Shown one piece after another: positions 10,741 to 23,168 of a DNA stretch of 64,000 nt. Position 1 is the stretch's first letter, and each line of letters begins with the position of its first letter. The position numbers and the translations under genes are program-made. A model generated the notes under the pieces. It made no database searches. It had not been told where the DNA came from and saw only the letters and a program-made list of their open reading frames with translations. Origin of the DNA: Chelonoidis abingdonii (lineage: Eukaryota > Chordata > Testudines > Testudinidae); the NCBI RefSeq assembly GCF_003597395.2, contig NC_133790.1, positions 19,485,522 through 19,549,521 of the forward strand. The letters are read 5' to 3'.

Positions 10741-13700
10741 TGGCCCCGCGGGGGGAGCTGGACTCTGCTGGGGCCCCTGCCCAGCCCGCTTCTTCCAGAC
10801 TCGGCAGTTACCTGGCCTCGGTCCCCGCCTGCTGCAGCAGCTGCTTTTCCTGCTCTTCTCCAGCTGGGAAAGGCCTGAGGGGCCAGAGCCCGGGGCTTGT
10901 TCCCTTTCCTCCCCCTGGCTGTGTGTGGGAGGGTTTAGAGACACCCGGAGAGCAGGGCTGGCTCTCGGCTCCCCTCTGTCTTTGCAGGCAGGTGGCATCA
11001 CCTGTCCTAGGAGTGCCTGTGAACAGCACTGGAGGCGCAAGAGCCTTCCACCTGCTGCCCTCAGCCCCTGGCATTCCCAGCTTCTCTGTGGGCTACAAAC
11101 GGCCCTTCCCTGCCCAGTGCCCCAGCATCCCCTGCCACTCATAACCCCCCTGGCGGGGCAGGACAGAGACCCAGCAGCTGGGACGAGTGGCTTGCCCTGG
11201 CTTTGGTGCTGAGCGCCAACCGGCTCGGAGGCTTGCCATGGAATTGCTGGCTCCCCCGGGCAGTGCTGAGCTGCCAGCGGGCTGCTGGCACCAGGACAAT
11301 TTCAGTGGGAGAGGGGGGCTCATTTCCATAAAGCGTACCTGGTTGTTTCTTGCCTTAGCGAGGCAGTTTCCTGCCAAGCTGTGGAGAAGCTGCAGCTGTG
11401 TCTAGGGATTTAGGGGGACTGGAGCAAGTGCATAGCCAGTGGCCAGATTCTGCTGTCCCTGCTGTTGCTGTAAATTCACGGTAACTCCACCGATGTCAGT
11501 GAGGATCCAGGCCAGTGATGGAGTTCAGGGGTTTGGCTCATTCTCATTATTCATTAGAGCTGGCTGGAAAAGGTCAGCAAATGAAATTTCAATGAAAGAC
11601 CAACTGAATCTCGTGGAAATATTTGTGATATTTTCCATTTGCTGCCCAGCTCTGCTACTGGCAATAACAACACTCAGCGGGTGCCTGGCAGTAAGAGCAG
11701 TTAAGGTGCTGGCCCGGGATGCAGGAGTTCTGGGTTCAATGAGTGTCTCTGCTACAGGTGACCTTGGGGGTGTTGCTAGGGGCAGATCTTCTCAAGAGCT
11801 CTGCTTCCATGTAGACCCCACGGCATGCATCCAGAACTGAGTTTTCTGGCTCTCCAATTGCTGGAGACCAGGAGTCCTGCCCCGCCGGGTGAGGAGGCTG
11901 CTGGCGTGGACTGTGTCCTGCCAGCAGCTCCTGGGTTTGAGCCTGAAGCTCTCTGAGAAGTCCTTGTGAGAGGTGCTGGCTTCACAGCTCTGCAGGCTGA
12001 TCTGCTGTGCCCAAGTACAACATAGGCAGGGGCCATGTGAGCCTTTAGCACTGTCCCACCAATGAGCCTCACACCTGATCTGCACGGACCATGTCTGGTG
12101 TGGGCTGGGAGAGCTGCCTCCACAGCCCAGCCAAGCTTTGGCTTCTCAGGCAGGGATGCCAATAAATGTGTTGCTCAGTGCTGAGGTTACACAGACCTTC
12201 CTCCACTAGGAACAACCAGGCTCTCAACTCCTTTCACTTAAGGCACCGATCAGACCCCAGCTGCTAATACTTTCTGTTTATGGATCTACTGACCTGTGGG
12301 ACCAGTGAGCTCCAGGAGAGAGGAGCCATATCTGGTTGCCGAGCCTCTGAGCCATTTGGTTCAGCATCCGCTCCTACTTTTCTTCATCACACATGGACAA
12401 TTTAAATGGTACAGCCGCTGTGGTTGGCCAGACTAGCCTGAAACCCCACAAACCTTGATGCAGAGCAGGGGTGCATCTGGCCCTTCAGATGTTTTAATCT
12501 GGCCCTCGATCTCCAGCTGGGGAGCGGGGTCCTGGGATTGCCCAGCTCCATGCATGCCAGGTCTCTGTGCGGCTCCTGGAAGCGGCAGCATGTCCCTCCT
12601 ATGCGTAGGGGCAGGAAAGGGGACATGCCATTGCTTCTGGGAGCTGCTTGAGATAAACGCAGCCAAGAGCTTGCACCCCTGACCCCTCTTGCACCCCAAC
12701 CTCCTGCCCCAGCTCTGATCCCCCTCCTGCCGTCCAAACCCCTTGGTCCCAGCCCGGAGCACTCTCCTGCACCCCCAGCTGAAGCCCTCACTCCCTCCCG
12801 CACCTCAACCCCAAATTTGGTGAACATTCATGGCCTGCCATACAATTTCCATACCTAGAGGTGGCCCTCGGGCCACAAAGTTTGTAGAGCCTTTGCTCAG
12901 CCACTCAGACTGCAAGATGAGAGACCTTGCAGCACATTGCTATGCACTGGGGAAGCTGCCTAGCTCAGGGTGGGGGACTCAAGGGGTCAGGACTGAGATT
13001 TCTTGGATCTCACTGCCAAGTGACTGGTACAAGCCATCCCAGGAGGTCTGTGAGGGTATGGCTACACTTGGAAATGTGCAGCGCTGGGAGTTACAGCTGT
13101 GGTCATACAGCTGTGTAGGAACAGCGCTGCAGTGTGGCCGCATTTGCAGCGCTGTTGGGAGTGGTGCATTGTGGGCAGCTATCCCAGCGTTTAAGTGGCT
13201 GCAACGTGCTTTTCAAAAGAGGGGGGTGGGGTGGAGTGTGACAGGGAGCGTCGGGGAGACAGAGAGAGCGGATTTTTGGAGCAGACACTGTGAGCTCCCT
13301 GCCTTGCAAATTCTGGCCATTTCCCCCACCCCTCTCTCAATCACTCTTAAATGTAAAAAGGCTTCAGACCAGATAAGCAGCTTCTCCGACGGACTCCCTC
13401 CCCCCCGCCGTGCTGTTTGTCTCCTCAAGCAAACAGCTGTGAACATTCCAAAGCCTCGGCTCGGCTCGCTCGCTGGAGCAAAGAGCAGCTGTGTTTGGTA
13501 GCTCCGGGGAGTACCTTCCGGTTTGTTGTAGACAGGAATTCTGGGATACCTCTTAATACCCTGGAGGCCAATAACAGCGCTGGTGAGTGTCCACACCTGA
13601 TGAGCAGCGCTGCATCACCAGCGCTGGATTCGCTACACCCGTAGCAGCCCAGGAGTACAGCCAGCGCTGCAGCCAGGGAGTTGCAGCGCTGGCTGAGCTT

Positions 13701-16700
13701 TGTAAGTGTGGACACCGGGTAAGTTGCAGCGCTGTAACCCCCTCACCAGCGCTGCAACTTGCAAGTGTAGCCAAGCCCTGAGTGACCGAAGTCAGGAAAC
13801 TGCTCTGGAGGCCTGTGGCAATGTATGATTGACAGCTCCAGTCCAGCTCCCTGGCTGACCCTTGCTCCAGTCCAGGCAAGTGTCTGTCTGTTGTGTTTGG
13901 CACTTCCAGTAGAAGAGCCAAGAACTGAACTGGGTGTAAAAACTGCACTGCCCCTAGGTACAGTCCCTTACTGGTGGGGAATGGGGTGTGTGTGATGTAA
14001 CACTGTTGCTACTCTGGTTTTGCCTGACTTGCACCTAATTAGACAACTCCAGAGCCCCTTGACATTGTGCATTCAGCACCCAGATGTGTCCTCGGTCTGT
14101 CTGGCTCGTTGGCTTTTTGCACAGCACCCCACCAGGTCATTGCTCCTTGCCCAAGGGATCAGCAGATGTCCAGTGTCACACGGTACCTACGAACAGGGAA
14201 GTTGGCCTGCAGCACAGCTCTGCTCCTGTCAGAGCAAACTCAAGCCCCACAAAGCACAGGAGGTTTCCCTGTTGGGATCACATTGGGGAACTGAAGTCAC
14301 TACTGCAGGAGTTCGCAGAAGAACCTGCAAGGGCGATTGATGCTCTGCCACAGTGGGCAGCAGAAGGAACACAATGGCCTGCCATAAATGTGCCAGCTGA
14401 ATCCTCAGGTGAATTGTTTGGCTAGTTAGGCTTCAGATTACCTGATCTGCAAATGACCATTTTCATGCAGATGGGCAGGTTTCACCACATGCAAATGGAG
14501 ATGCCTGGGAGTGCTCTGAGTGCATTACTGGAGGTTGTTTCAGGTCCAGGTCATCTGAGTGCAGTGCAGAGAGGATCCAGCTGGAAATTTGTGATCCCAC
14601 TGTTCTAGGATCTGCTGGAAATTGAGAATCAGATGGAATTCTAGACTAGCTCGGGCTAGGACAGGTGGGGCTAGAGGGCCTGATCCAAAGCCAAAGTCAA
14701 TGGGAATCTTTCCATGGACTTCAGTGGGTTTTGGATCACATCCATTGTGTGTGTGTGTGTGAGCGGGGGTGTGGGAAGTGCTTGGGCACAATGAATGAAT
14801 TCTTAAGAAATTGTGAGTAACTGCACAATGGGAGTTTGTAGCAATGGCAGAAGTGTGTATTGTTCAGTGCTTTGAATTCACTGTGATGAACTTACTTTGC
14901 TGATTGAAGGTATCACAACCTATCTACTGCCCCTAAATCAGAAGGACTTTTATCTTTTGATAGCATTTGGCAGAGAGGGTTATGGCTAGTCTTGAGCATG
15001 TCCGGTGTCCTCAAGAAATGGATCAAGCTGATGAAAAACATTTACAGCAAGGTGATGAGTGTGGTGGCAATAGACAAGAATCTGATGGAATGGTTCAGGA
15101 TGACTTAGAAGCAAGGATGCACGTTATCACCAGATTTGGAAGCAGTAGTGGCTATTGCACTGAGAGATGCAATGGGAGGTGTCATGTTGTGTGGGAGGAC
15201 AGTGAACAACTTTATTTTCGCAGGTGATATTGACCAAGAAGGATTTACAGAGAATAGCTGACAAGGTGGATCAGAAAAGCAGAAAAAGTCAGACTGAAGA
15301 TCAGCACAGAGAAGACAAAAATTTTGGCAACTGGAAGACATGAGGGAGAGGTAAAGATAAAACCCAGAGACCAAGAACTAGAACAAGTGGAAAAAATGCA
15401 TGTACCTTGGAGGTACTGAAGAATGGAAACTGTGAAGATGGCATAAAAGAAGAATTGAATTAGCCACTACTGCATTCATAAAACTCTGTAACATCTCGAA
15501 GGCCAAAGATATTTCAATCAAAGCAAAAATCGGCATGTATGAGCCAGTTGTCCTGCCAACGCTTTTGTATGGGTTGGAGTGTGAGGAAAGCCAACGAATG
15601 AAAGGTGTTGATTGAAGAAATGGACTGGCTGAGGGGAACACTGAGAGTTTCAAGGCATGTCCTGGTAATGAGGACAGTCGGCCCTAATGACTCAGTTACT
15701 GATTGTGAGACCTTGAACATGAAACAAAAGAGGAAGCGAGAAGAAAACAGCTAAGCAAGTAATAAGCCTGTTACAGAAGAAAGATGACAGTGGGTGGTTT
15801 GGACACATGGTCAGAATTGACCCAGAAAGTACACTGTACATGGCGATACACACTAGAGTGCAAGAAGCTAGACACAGGGCAAGACTGAGGATGCATTGGA
15901 AAGACATGGTGAAAAATGACACAGAACAAAAAGGTTTAAAGAGGAACAGAACTGTGAAGCTGGTACAAGACAGAATGTGGTGGGAAGACTTCATTTGGCC
16001 CCATTGTCACTGTTGAGCTGATGGACAGGAATAGAAGCCAAAGGCTGTCCCTAAAACAAGAGTGTTCTTTACAAATATCACCTCTAGATCTGGGACAGAT
16101 TCCTTACAGGGCTCACCTGGGCTTCTCATCCTCCTGGATGTCCGTGTGCTTGCTGTGTGGTTGGCATGTCCCCTCAGAGTGCCTTGGGCGGTAGGGGCAG
16201 GACTGATATTCTTAGATAACTCAGGAGTAGTTTAATTGGCCTGTAGCTATGACTCTTTGCTCTGCCTGAGCACAGTTGGAAGAGATAGGCACAGTCAGCC
16301 CCATAGCGGGATGCAACATTTCAAGCTCACAGCCCTTGGAGGATATCACGTATTATTTATATTATCGTAGTGCCAGGAGCCTAGTCATGGCCAGGACCCT
16401 GTTGCCAGAACAAAGGGTCTCTGCCCCAAAGAGCTCACAACCTAGGCAATGCCTGGGGCTGAGGAAGGATGCTCTCTCCTGGCTTTCTTATACCCCCTGC
16501 ACAGCTAGGCAGAGAGATACAGAAAACTTCATGTGCACCCTGGAGTAAACGTGCAAAGCTCTCCGGTACCATGCTGGAGGATGCAGGATAAAATGCCGAG
16601 ATAAATGGTGGGGTTCACTGCCCTTTGGTCTGACACAGCCTGAGTTTGCTGTGCTTCCGGGCCCGTGCTGAGGGGGTGGCAGGAAGGTGCAGCACATCCT

Positions 16701-19700
16701 TTGAGATGGCTGGTGACTCTGGAGGTATCACTGGGCGTGTCAGTGGGACTTTTGCCTGCCTGAGGAAATGAGCCCTGAAAAAAACATGAAGGGCCATTAG
16801 CTTTTCTTGATGGGTAGAGCGGAGAGCAGAACCGATGGCAAAGTAGGGAAGGGAAGCCGAGCCCCCGCTGGGTCTGGCTGTGAGCAACCAGCCGTGCAGC
16901 AGCACTGTCCGTGTCCCAGCCCCTTTGCTGCTTCGGGCGGGACAGCGCACAGCACAGGGAAAGTGAGAGCGGGGAGCGGAAGAGGGGAGAAGAGTTCCCT
17001 GCTCAGGGTGTTTGCAGAACCTTCAGCAGCCGGTTCAGCCCCGCTTGACTTGGGCTGAGTTAACGCAGCGTCTGCCAGGGCTGAGTTTGGCCATCAACGC
17101 TCAGAGGAGAGAAACTTCTCCCGCATGCACCATGGTGACCATGTCACCGTGTGCCCTTCCCCGTGCCTCGCCCCCGCAACCCCGGCTCCGTGGGTGCCCC
17201 GTCCATCACGTCCCATCTGTGCGCTGGGGAGCCTGTCCCTGCCCATCCTCCGCATCCGCCTCCTCATGCACCCTTCCCTGTCTGCCCCCAAGCCTGGGAC
17301 ACCTCCCCTCCAGCTTCCACCCTGTACAGTCTCAGCCCACACGCCTCCCACCCTGGGCACAATGAACCCACCTAGTCCCCTGCCTAAGCATTGATGGTCT
17401 GGAAGAGCGGGATGCAGACTGGACAGTGCTCGGCCGGGCTGCTGGCGGGGATGGGGGAGGAGGGGAAGTGCTGGCTCCAGTCACTTGCCTTATTTTGCAT
17501 TCCCGCCGTGTGCAGTGCTGCGCTTCCCTGCTGCACTGAGGCCATGCTGCAAATGAAGCCAGCGCTGTCGGCACAGAGATTGGGGCCAGCGGGGCACTGA
17601 CCCTTGTTAATTGCTCTGGGTGTCTCCCACTGGAGACCTGAGCAATGAAGAATGTGCCAGACAGGGTTACGTAAATGATCTCGAGGCCTTCTCAAGGCAG
17701 GCGGCTCCGGGCTTACGAGCAGGGGCCATGCTGTTGGCGAGGCGGGTGCTGCATGCCCTGGTGCCCACCAGCTGAATGCCCTCTGCTCCGGCGCTCCTAG
17801 GAAAATGACTATTTCATGGGGCTCAGAGCACGTCTCGGCCTTGCATGCTCAGGTGTGGAAATATAATATGAATTGTGCCAGAGGGGTTTTTTGACTCTTT
17901 GGCTCTTGCGTCCAACAGCTGATTTAATCTTTGGAAGGGGCGGTAGCGTAGGCAGAGGGGAGTCTGGAGAAATAAAGGGGTTGGGGGGTCAGCGCAAATC
18001 TTACCTGGAAACATCAGGTGCAGGCAGGGTCGTCCCTAGGGGGCCTGGGACAACCCTCCGTCTCTGTCTCAGGACCCGCCCGTACTCCACCTCTTCTCTC
18101 AAACCACCGCCCAGCCTCTTCCTGGCTTCCACCCCCACCTCCGAGCGATGCCAAGAACCGGCGGGGGGTAAGGGAGGTGGGCTGGGGCCAGGTTTCTCAT
18201 TGCTGCTGGTGTCAGGCCCCCCGCTAACCCCCCAGGCTGCCCTGGGCCCTGCTCCCCAAAGCATGGAGCCCAGGGCGGTTGCCCTGATCCATCCTATGGA
18301 TGAGACAGCTCTGGCTGCAGCCAGGGTGAGGGAGGTGACAGCCAGCTGTGTGCAGCAGGAGGCGAGTGACTCCAGTAGGCCCTGGCAATCGCACCCTGCA
18401 CACTTAGCAACAAGCCTGCTCCATCCTGTTCTGCGGGGAGAAGCTGGAGGAAGCTTTCTCTGGTAATTTGCCTTTGCTGGGTTTGGATGGTGATACTTCA
18501 ATGGGGCAAGGTAATGTACAGTCTGCTCCAGAATGTGTGTGAGCCTCAGGGTGCATTGAAGAGGTTTTGTCAGTGCCCCAGCGCATGATGTTTTGCAATT
18601 TAGTTTAAAATTGTGGTCTGTCTTTGAAATTCTCAGTCTTTCTGGTCCTGCTTACAGGTTAGGGGGCTCTGTAGGGAAGCGTGTGATCAGAGTCAGTTCT
18701 AGAGCAAGGTGGGGTGAGTTGTGGCTCTGTTTTTAGGGAGCAGCCAGTTTTAGCTTCCTGTGTTTTGGGGTTCCTGTGTGGTGGTGTACTGAATTCTAAA
18801 CAGTGTTATGGTGCACCTTCCAGCAAGTATATTTCTGTTTTTAGCAAACTTCTCTGCGTGTATGCTGTGAACATAACCCAGAGCACAGAGGTATTAGTAT
18901 CATGCACCCTGTGCTGCAGGCTAGCCTGTAGCTCTGGTGGGCTCTTGTAGGTAATTACCTTTGCAGTTTTGCAGCACAATGCCTTCTCTCCGCAGTGTTC
19001 AAAGTGACTAACAGGTTTAGCCTCACAACCCTCTGTGGAAGTAGGGAAGGATTGTTATTCTTGCTTGACAAATGGGCAAACTGAGGCACACAGCCGGGAA
19101 GGGCCACAGGAGACCTGGCTCTGTGTTCATGACTTTCAGCTTTTGGAGATAACTGAGGTCAGATTTGTCCCTGAGTGATTGCACAGCAAGGCAGCGCCAG
19201 AGATGAGAGTAGAACGCAGGAATCCTGACTCCCAGCACCATGTGCTAACAACTAGCCAACATGACCTCTTTCACTGTGCTATGCAGGTCGCTGATCACCT
19301 AGGCCTAAGCCCATGGTGATGGCTCAGGCTGACACTCCACTGCTGTGTGTGTGAGGAGGGGAGGAGATGGCAAGTCACTGGGGGAAAGGGCAGCTGTGTC
19401 TGGGAGGGGTGGGAGGAAGCAGGGCTTGGGAGATGTTTGGTTTTGACAAGGATCAGACTCAAAGCTCCCATGAACAGATGCAGAGACCCCAAAGGCAGGA
19501 GATCAACATTTTCCCAAACGACCTGCACAGTTCTTTGTGCCCAAACTGAGATTCACCCCCACCTCTGGCTCGGGGGACAGAGGTCCAGGGAGCAGGAAAA
19601 TGACTGAGAAGTTTCAGTGTGTCATCCCAGAGCTTTGGAGAGAAACAAATCAGCCAAAGTGATGAAGCTGGGGCAGGATCCATTGCAGCCTTGGGGACTG

Positions 19701-22700
19701 AGTGATAGTTTAGCTGCAGTGAATTAGAAAATGATGAATACGGGGCTGCCTGCCGGCCTGCCAGCTCGGCAGTTTCTGAAAAGAGAACAAACAAATAACC
19801 GGTGGATTTCCTTGGAGACAGTCGTGTGTGTGTGTGTGTGTGTGTGTGGGGTGGGGAGGTTAAGGGGGGGTAAGAAAAACAGCCAAGCTACCAATAACCA
19901 GGACAAAGTGAGAAACAGAATCACCAATTTCATGGGTAGTTTTGGGACAAAGACCCCAGGACTAGAGAAAGTGGCTATGGGTGGCTCTCAGGTTCGGAGA
20001 GAAGACTAACGAAACCTGTGAAGGGACTGTGATGAACTAGGAATGTTCTTAATGTTTTCTCTGAATCCTGTGTTGGTACCTCAGTATCCCTTAGGCAGTT
20101 CTTAAGTATCTGGCAGAGCAAAGGGCCAGTGCACCTAAATGCCTGACACTCTGTCTCCTAGCAACTGATGGCCTGGGCCCCTCCTCTGCAATGGTGCCAA
20201 CTGAAGGTGTTGGAGACAAAGAGGTCAGGTGACCTCCTGGCCCGGGAAAGGGGCTGAGCAGAGGAGGAGGGGCTGGAGGGGGTTTTTAGTCTGGAGCTGG
20301 CTGAGGGCAGATGTGGGGGTCTGGCTCACTGCCCCCCAGAATGGACCCGGCCGACGAGTCCGGTTCGCTGTATCTACAAACTCTGTTTTAGACCCTGTTC
20401 CTGTCATCGAATAAACCTCTGTTTTACTGGCTGGCTAAGAGTCGCGTCTGACTGCGAAATGGGGGTGCAGGACCCTATGGCTTCCCCAGGACCCTGCCTG
20501 GGCAGACTTGCTGTGGGAAGCGCACGGAGGGGCAGAGGATGCTGAATGCTCCAAGGAGAGACCCAGGAGGTGAAGCCATGTGAGCTTCTTGCCATGAACA
20601 AGTCTGCTCCAAGGAAGAGGAGGCTCCCCAAAGTCCTAACTGGCTTTGTGGGGACCAGTTCCAGAGCATCGCCCCGGGGACTCCGTGACAGGGACATGCA
20701 GAGAGAAAGGAAGGAAACAGTTTGCTTTAACACAGCATCCGAAAAGGACAGAGTGGAAGTTTGGGTGACACTGATCTATTGCTGTAGGAGCCTCAGGCCA
20801 ATGGACCAGGAGGTTTATTCCCTAGTGCCAGGGCTAGAAACGAGGACTGTAGGTTCTAATGACGCAGTTACTGACTGTGAGAGCTCAGCAAGAGAGCTTT
20901 CTCCTGGGGGGACATGGTTCGCTGCAGCAGCCAAGGTGGTCACCTTGTTAGCCATTGAACCATGTATGGGTGATGGGTGTGGTAGGTTGTAGAACCCTGA
21001 GGGTCATGTGAGCCCATCGTTGCTGGATTTGAAATACAAGGGCTGGTGGGCTGTGACTGCTCCTTACTGAGTTTTAATCATGTCCTTGTTACCTTGTGCT
21101 ACCCCACCTGTTTTCTCATTTTGTACTTAGTCCCTGCCCCAAAGAGCTCACAATCTGATGTATGTATATGCAGTACGTTGTGCAATGGGGCGCTGACTGA
21201 GGCCTCTGGGGACTACTGTAATATATGAGTATCAAGAGTAATGGGATGTTAGAGAGACCCCATGGCCCAGCTGGCATGGCACCAGCATGGGAAACAGCCC
21301 TCCTGAGCCTTGTTCCCATCTCTGCCACTGACTTGCTCTATGACCTTGAGCAAGTCCATTAACTCTCGGTGCTGCCAGGGAAGGCGCTTTGCTGTCTGTG
21401 GATGAGAAGTGCTAAGCGTTGTGGGAAGGAGAAAGGGGTGTCTGGAAATGTAATGTGGAAATATGTGAAATGAGCCGGGAGGGGACTGTGGCCGAGTTTT
21501 TCATCTTGATTAAATCCAGAGTAAACACACAAAAGGGCAACAAAGGCCAGGCTGGTTAAGTGGAGATGTAAAGAATAGGACAAGCAATTATAAGGAGGTT
21601 AAAAATACAATCAATCTGCTCAGGGGGAGGATTGCAAGAGCTATAAAAATAAACAAAAGCAGGTTGCAGGGATAATTAGAGGAGCAAAAGCTAATATTGA
21701 AGGCTGGATTGCAGTGAAGATCTCCGCTCCTAAGAAAGGTCTCCTTAGATCTATTATTAATAGGCAGAAGATAAAAGGGAAAATTGGTCCAGTAAAAATG
21801 ATGATGGGGAACTGAACACAAGTGCTAAGGCGAGGGTGGATTTTATGAGAGCTTGTGCTGGCTTTATGGGATGGGAAGAAGGCAAGGAAATGCCCGAGAC
21901 AGGAAGGCATTTCTTGTAACTGGACAGGAAGCTGTTGCCCCCTGTTCTCCCCCCTCCAGTGTGTCCTCCCCTGTCCCCTTCACCCACTCTTCCCCCTGCC
22001 ATAGTCTGTCGTCCTCTACTTGAAAGCAGTCCTCTAGCTGTTTCCCACCCTGTCGGGATGGGTGAATTCTTTACTAGCCAGAAACAGGGCATATAGAGCC
22101 CTCGGATGCTGCCATATCCCTTTCACCTGGCATTCAGGGGCTGGAGCAGGGATGAGGAGCTCAGTTCCTGTCTCCTGCCTTCTGTCTGTCTTGTATACTT
22201 TGACAGTGAGCTCTTTAGGGCAGGGATTGTTTCTGACCATGGGTTTTCCCGGCACCTCGAACAACGGTGCCCTGAAATCAGGTGACATCTAAGCACTACT
22301 GTCATAATAGCGATGATGGTCATTGCCAGTTAATAATTAATTTAGGACAACATGTAAAATGAACGGTCTCTAAAGAACAAGTAGGGGACGAATTGGAACG
22401 TATGCAGATTGCTTACCCTGCATCACAAAACCCTGATGTGTTCAGAACTGACAGGGAGGATGATGCTGGGGAGTTGGTGTAAGACTGGAGAAAAAGCATT
22501 GAGAAAACAAAATAGGAGTGATCCTGGCAATCGCCAACCTGCAGATCTTCCTAGTAAAACGACGCAATTGTTATAAAGTGGGGACTGAATTGTGAAGCAC
22601 CTAGAGATAAGAGAATCATAGTTCGTGAGCACTAAGCAGGATGGATTCAAGAACAGGTCCAGCGTGGTGAACTAGACTCTGTTCCTTTGATAGCAGCACA

Positions 22701-23132
22701 ACGGTGTCAGTGGATGAAGGCATGCAGACAACTACCTATTGTGTTTGATGGTCACTAAAGCACGTTGATATAGGGTCTCATGAAATCTTGTTCTCACAAT
22801 TAATTCCAACCGGACTGGCCAGGATTAGCGACACAGATCCAAAACTGTGGCAGCAGTATAAACAAAGCCGTGATGAATGGCAGCATATCAGCCTGGCAGG
22901 TGATTCTAGTGTGGGTACTGCAGGGATAGAGGGTAGATCCAGTTTAATTAGCATCTTCTACAGTCATCTGGAAGAAGAGGTGAAAAGCACACAATTGAAA
23001 TGTACAGGTGATATTTGGGAGGCATCACAATTGCTGCAGAGGACAGAGAATTAACACAAAGGGATCTCAAGAGGCTAGAACTATGAGTGTGATCTATACA
23101 AATGAGATTCAGTTTAATCTGTATCTCCCTGA

Positions 23133-23168
<36 letters not shown>

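Noticed and set aside
10528..11212. Overlapping long frames on both strands after exon 1
   Set aside because: They reflect high GC with few stops; the product is Pro/Gly/Ser-rich and unlike any protein, and the DNA is the start of intron 1.
12830..13501. A 223-codon open frame on the + strand
   Set aside because: It runs across the end of a hAT element and into the CAGCGCTG-rich transposon, starts with no promoter context and shows no domain.
13079..13755. CAGCGCTG repeats as a CRISPR-like array
   Set aside because: Units are eight bases, palindromic and irregularly spaced inside a transposon; no cas genes and a vertebrate context.
15807..16016. A possible small host gene on the + strand
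   Set aside because: The sequence matches the C-terminal wording of a LINE ORF2 and is continuous with other reverse-transcriptase relics.
18001..18501. A 166-codon minus-strand frame
   Set aside because: No recognisable domain, it overlaps a similar-length frame on the other strand, and it lies in a GC-rich short repeat within intron 1.
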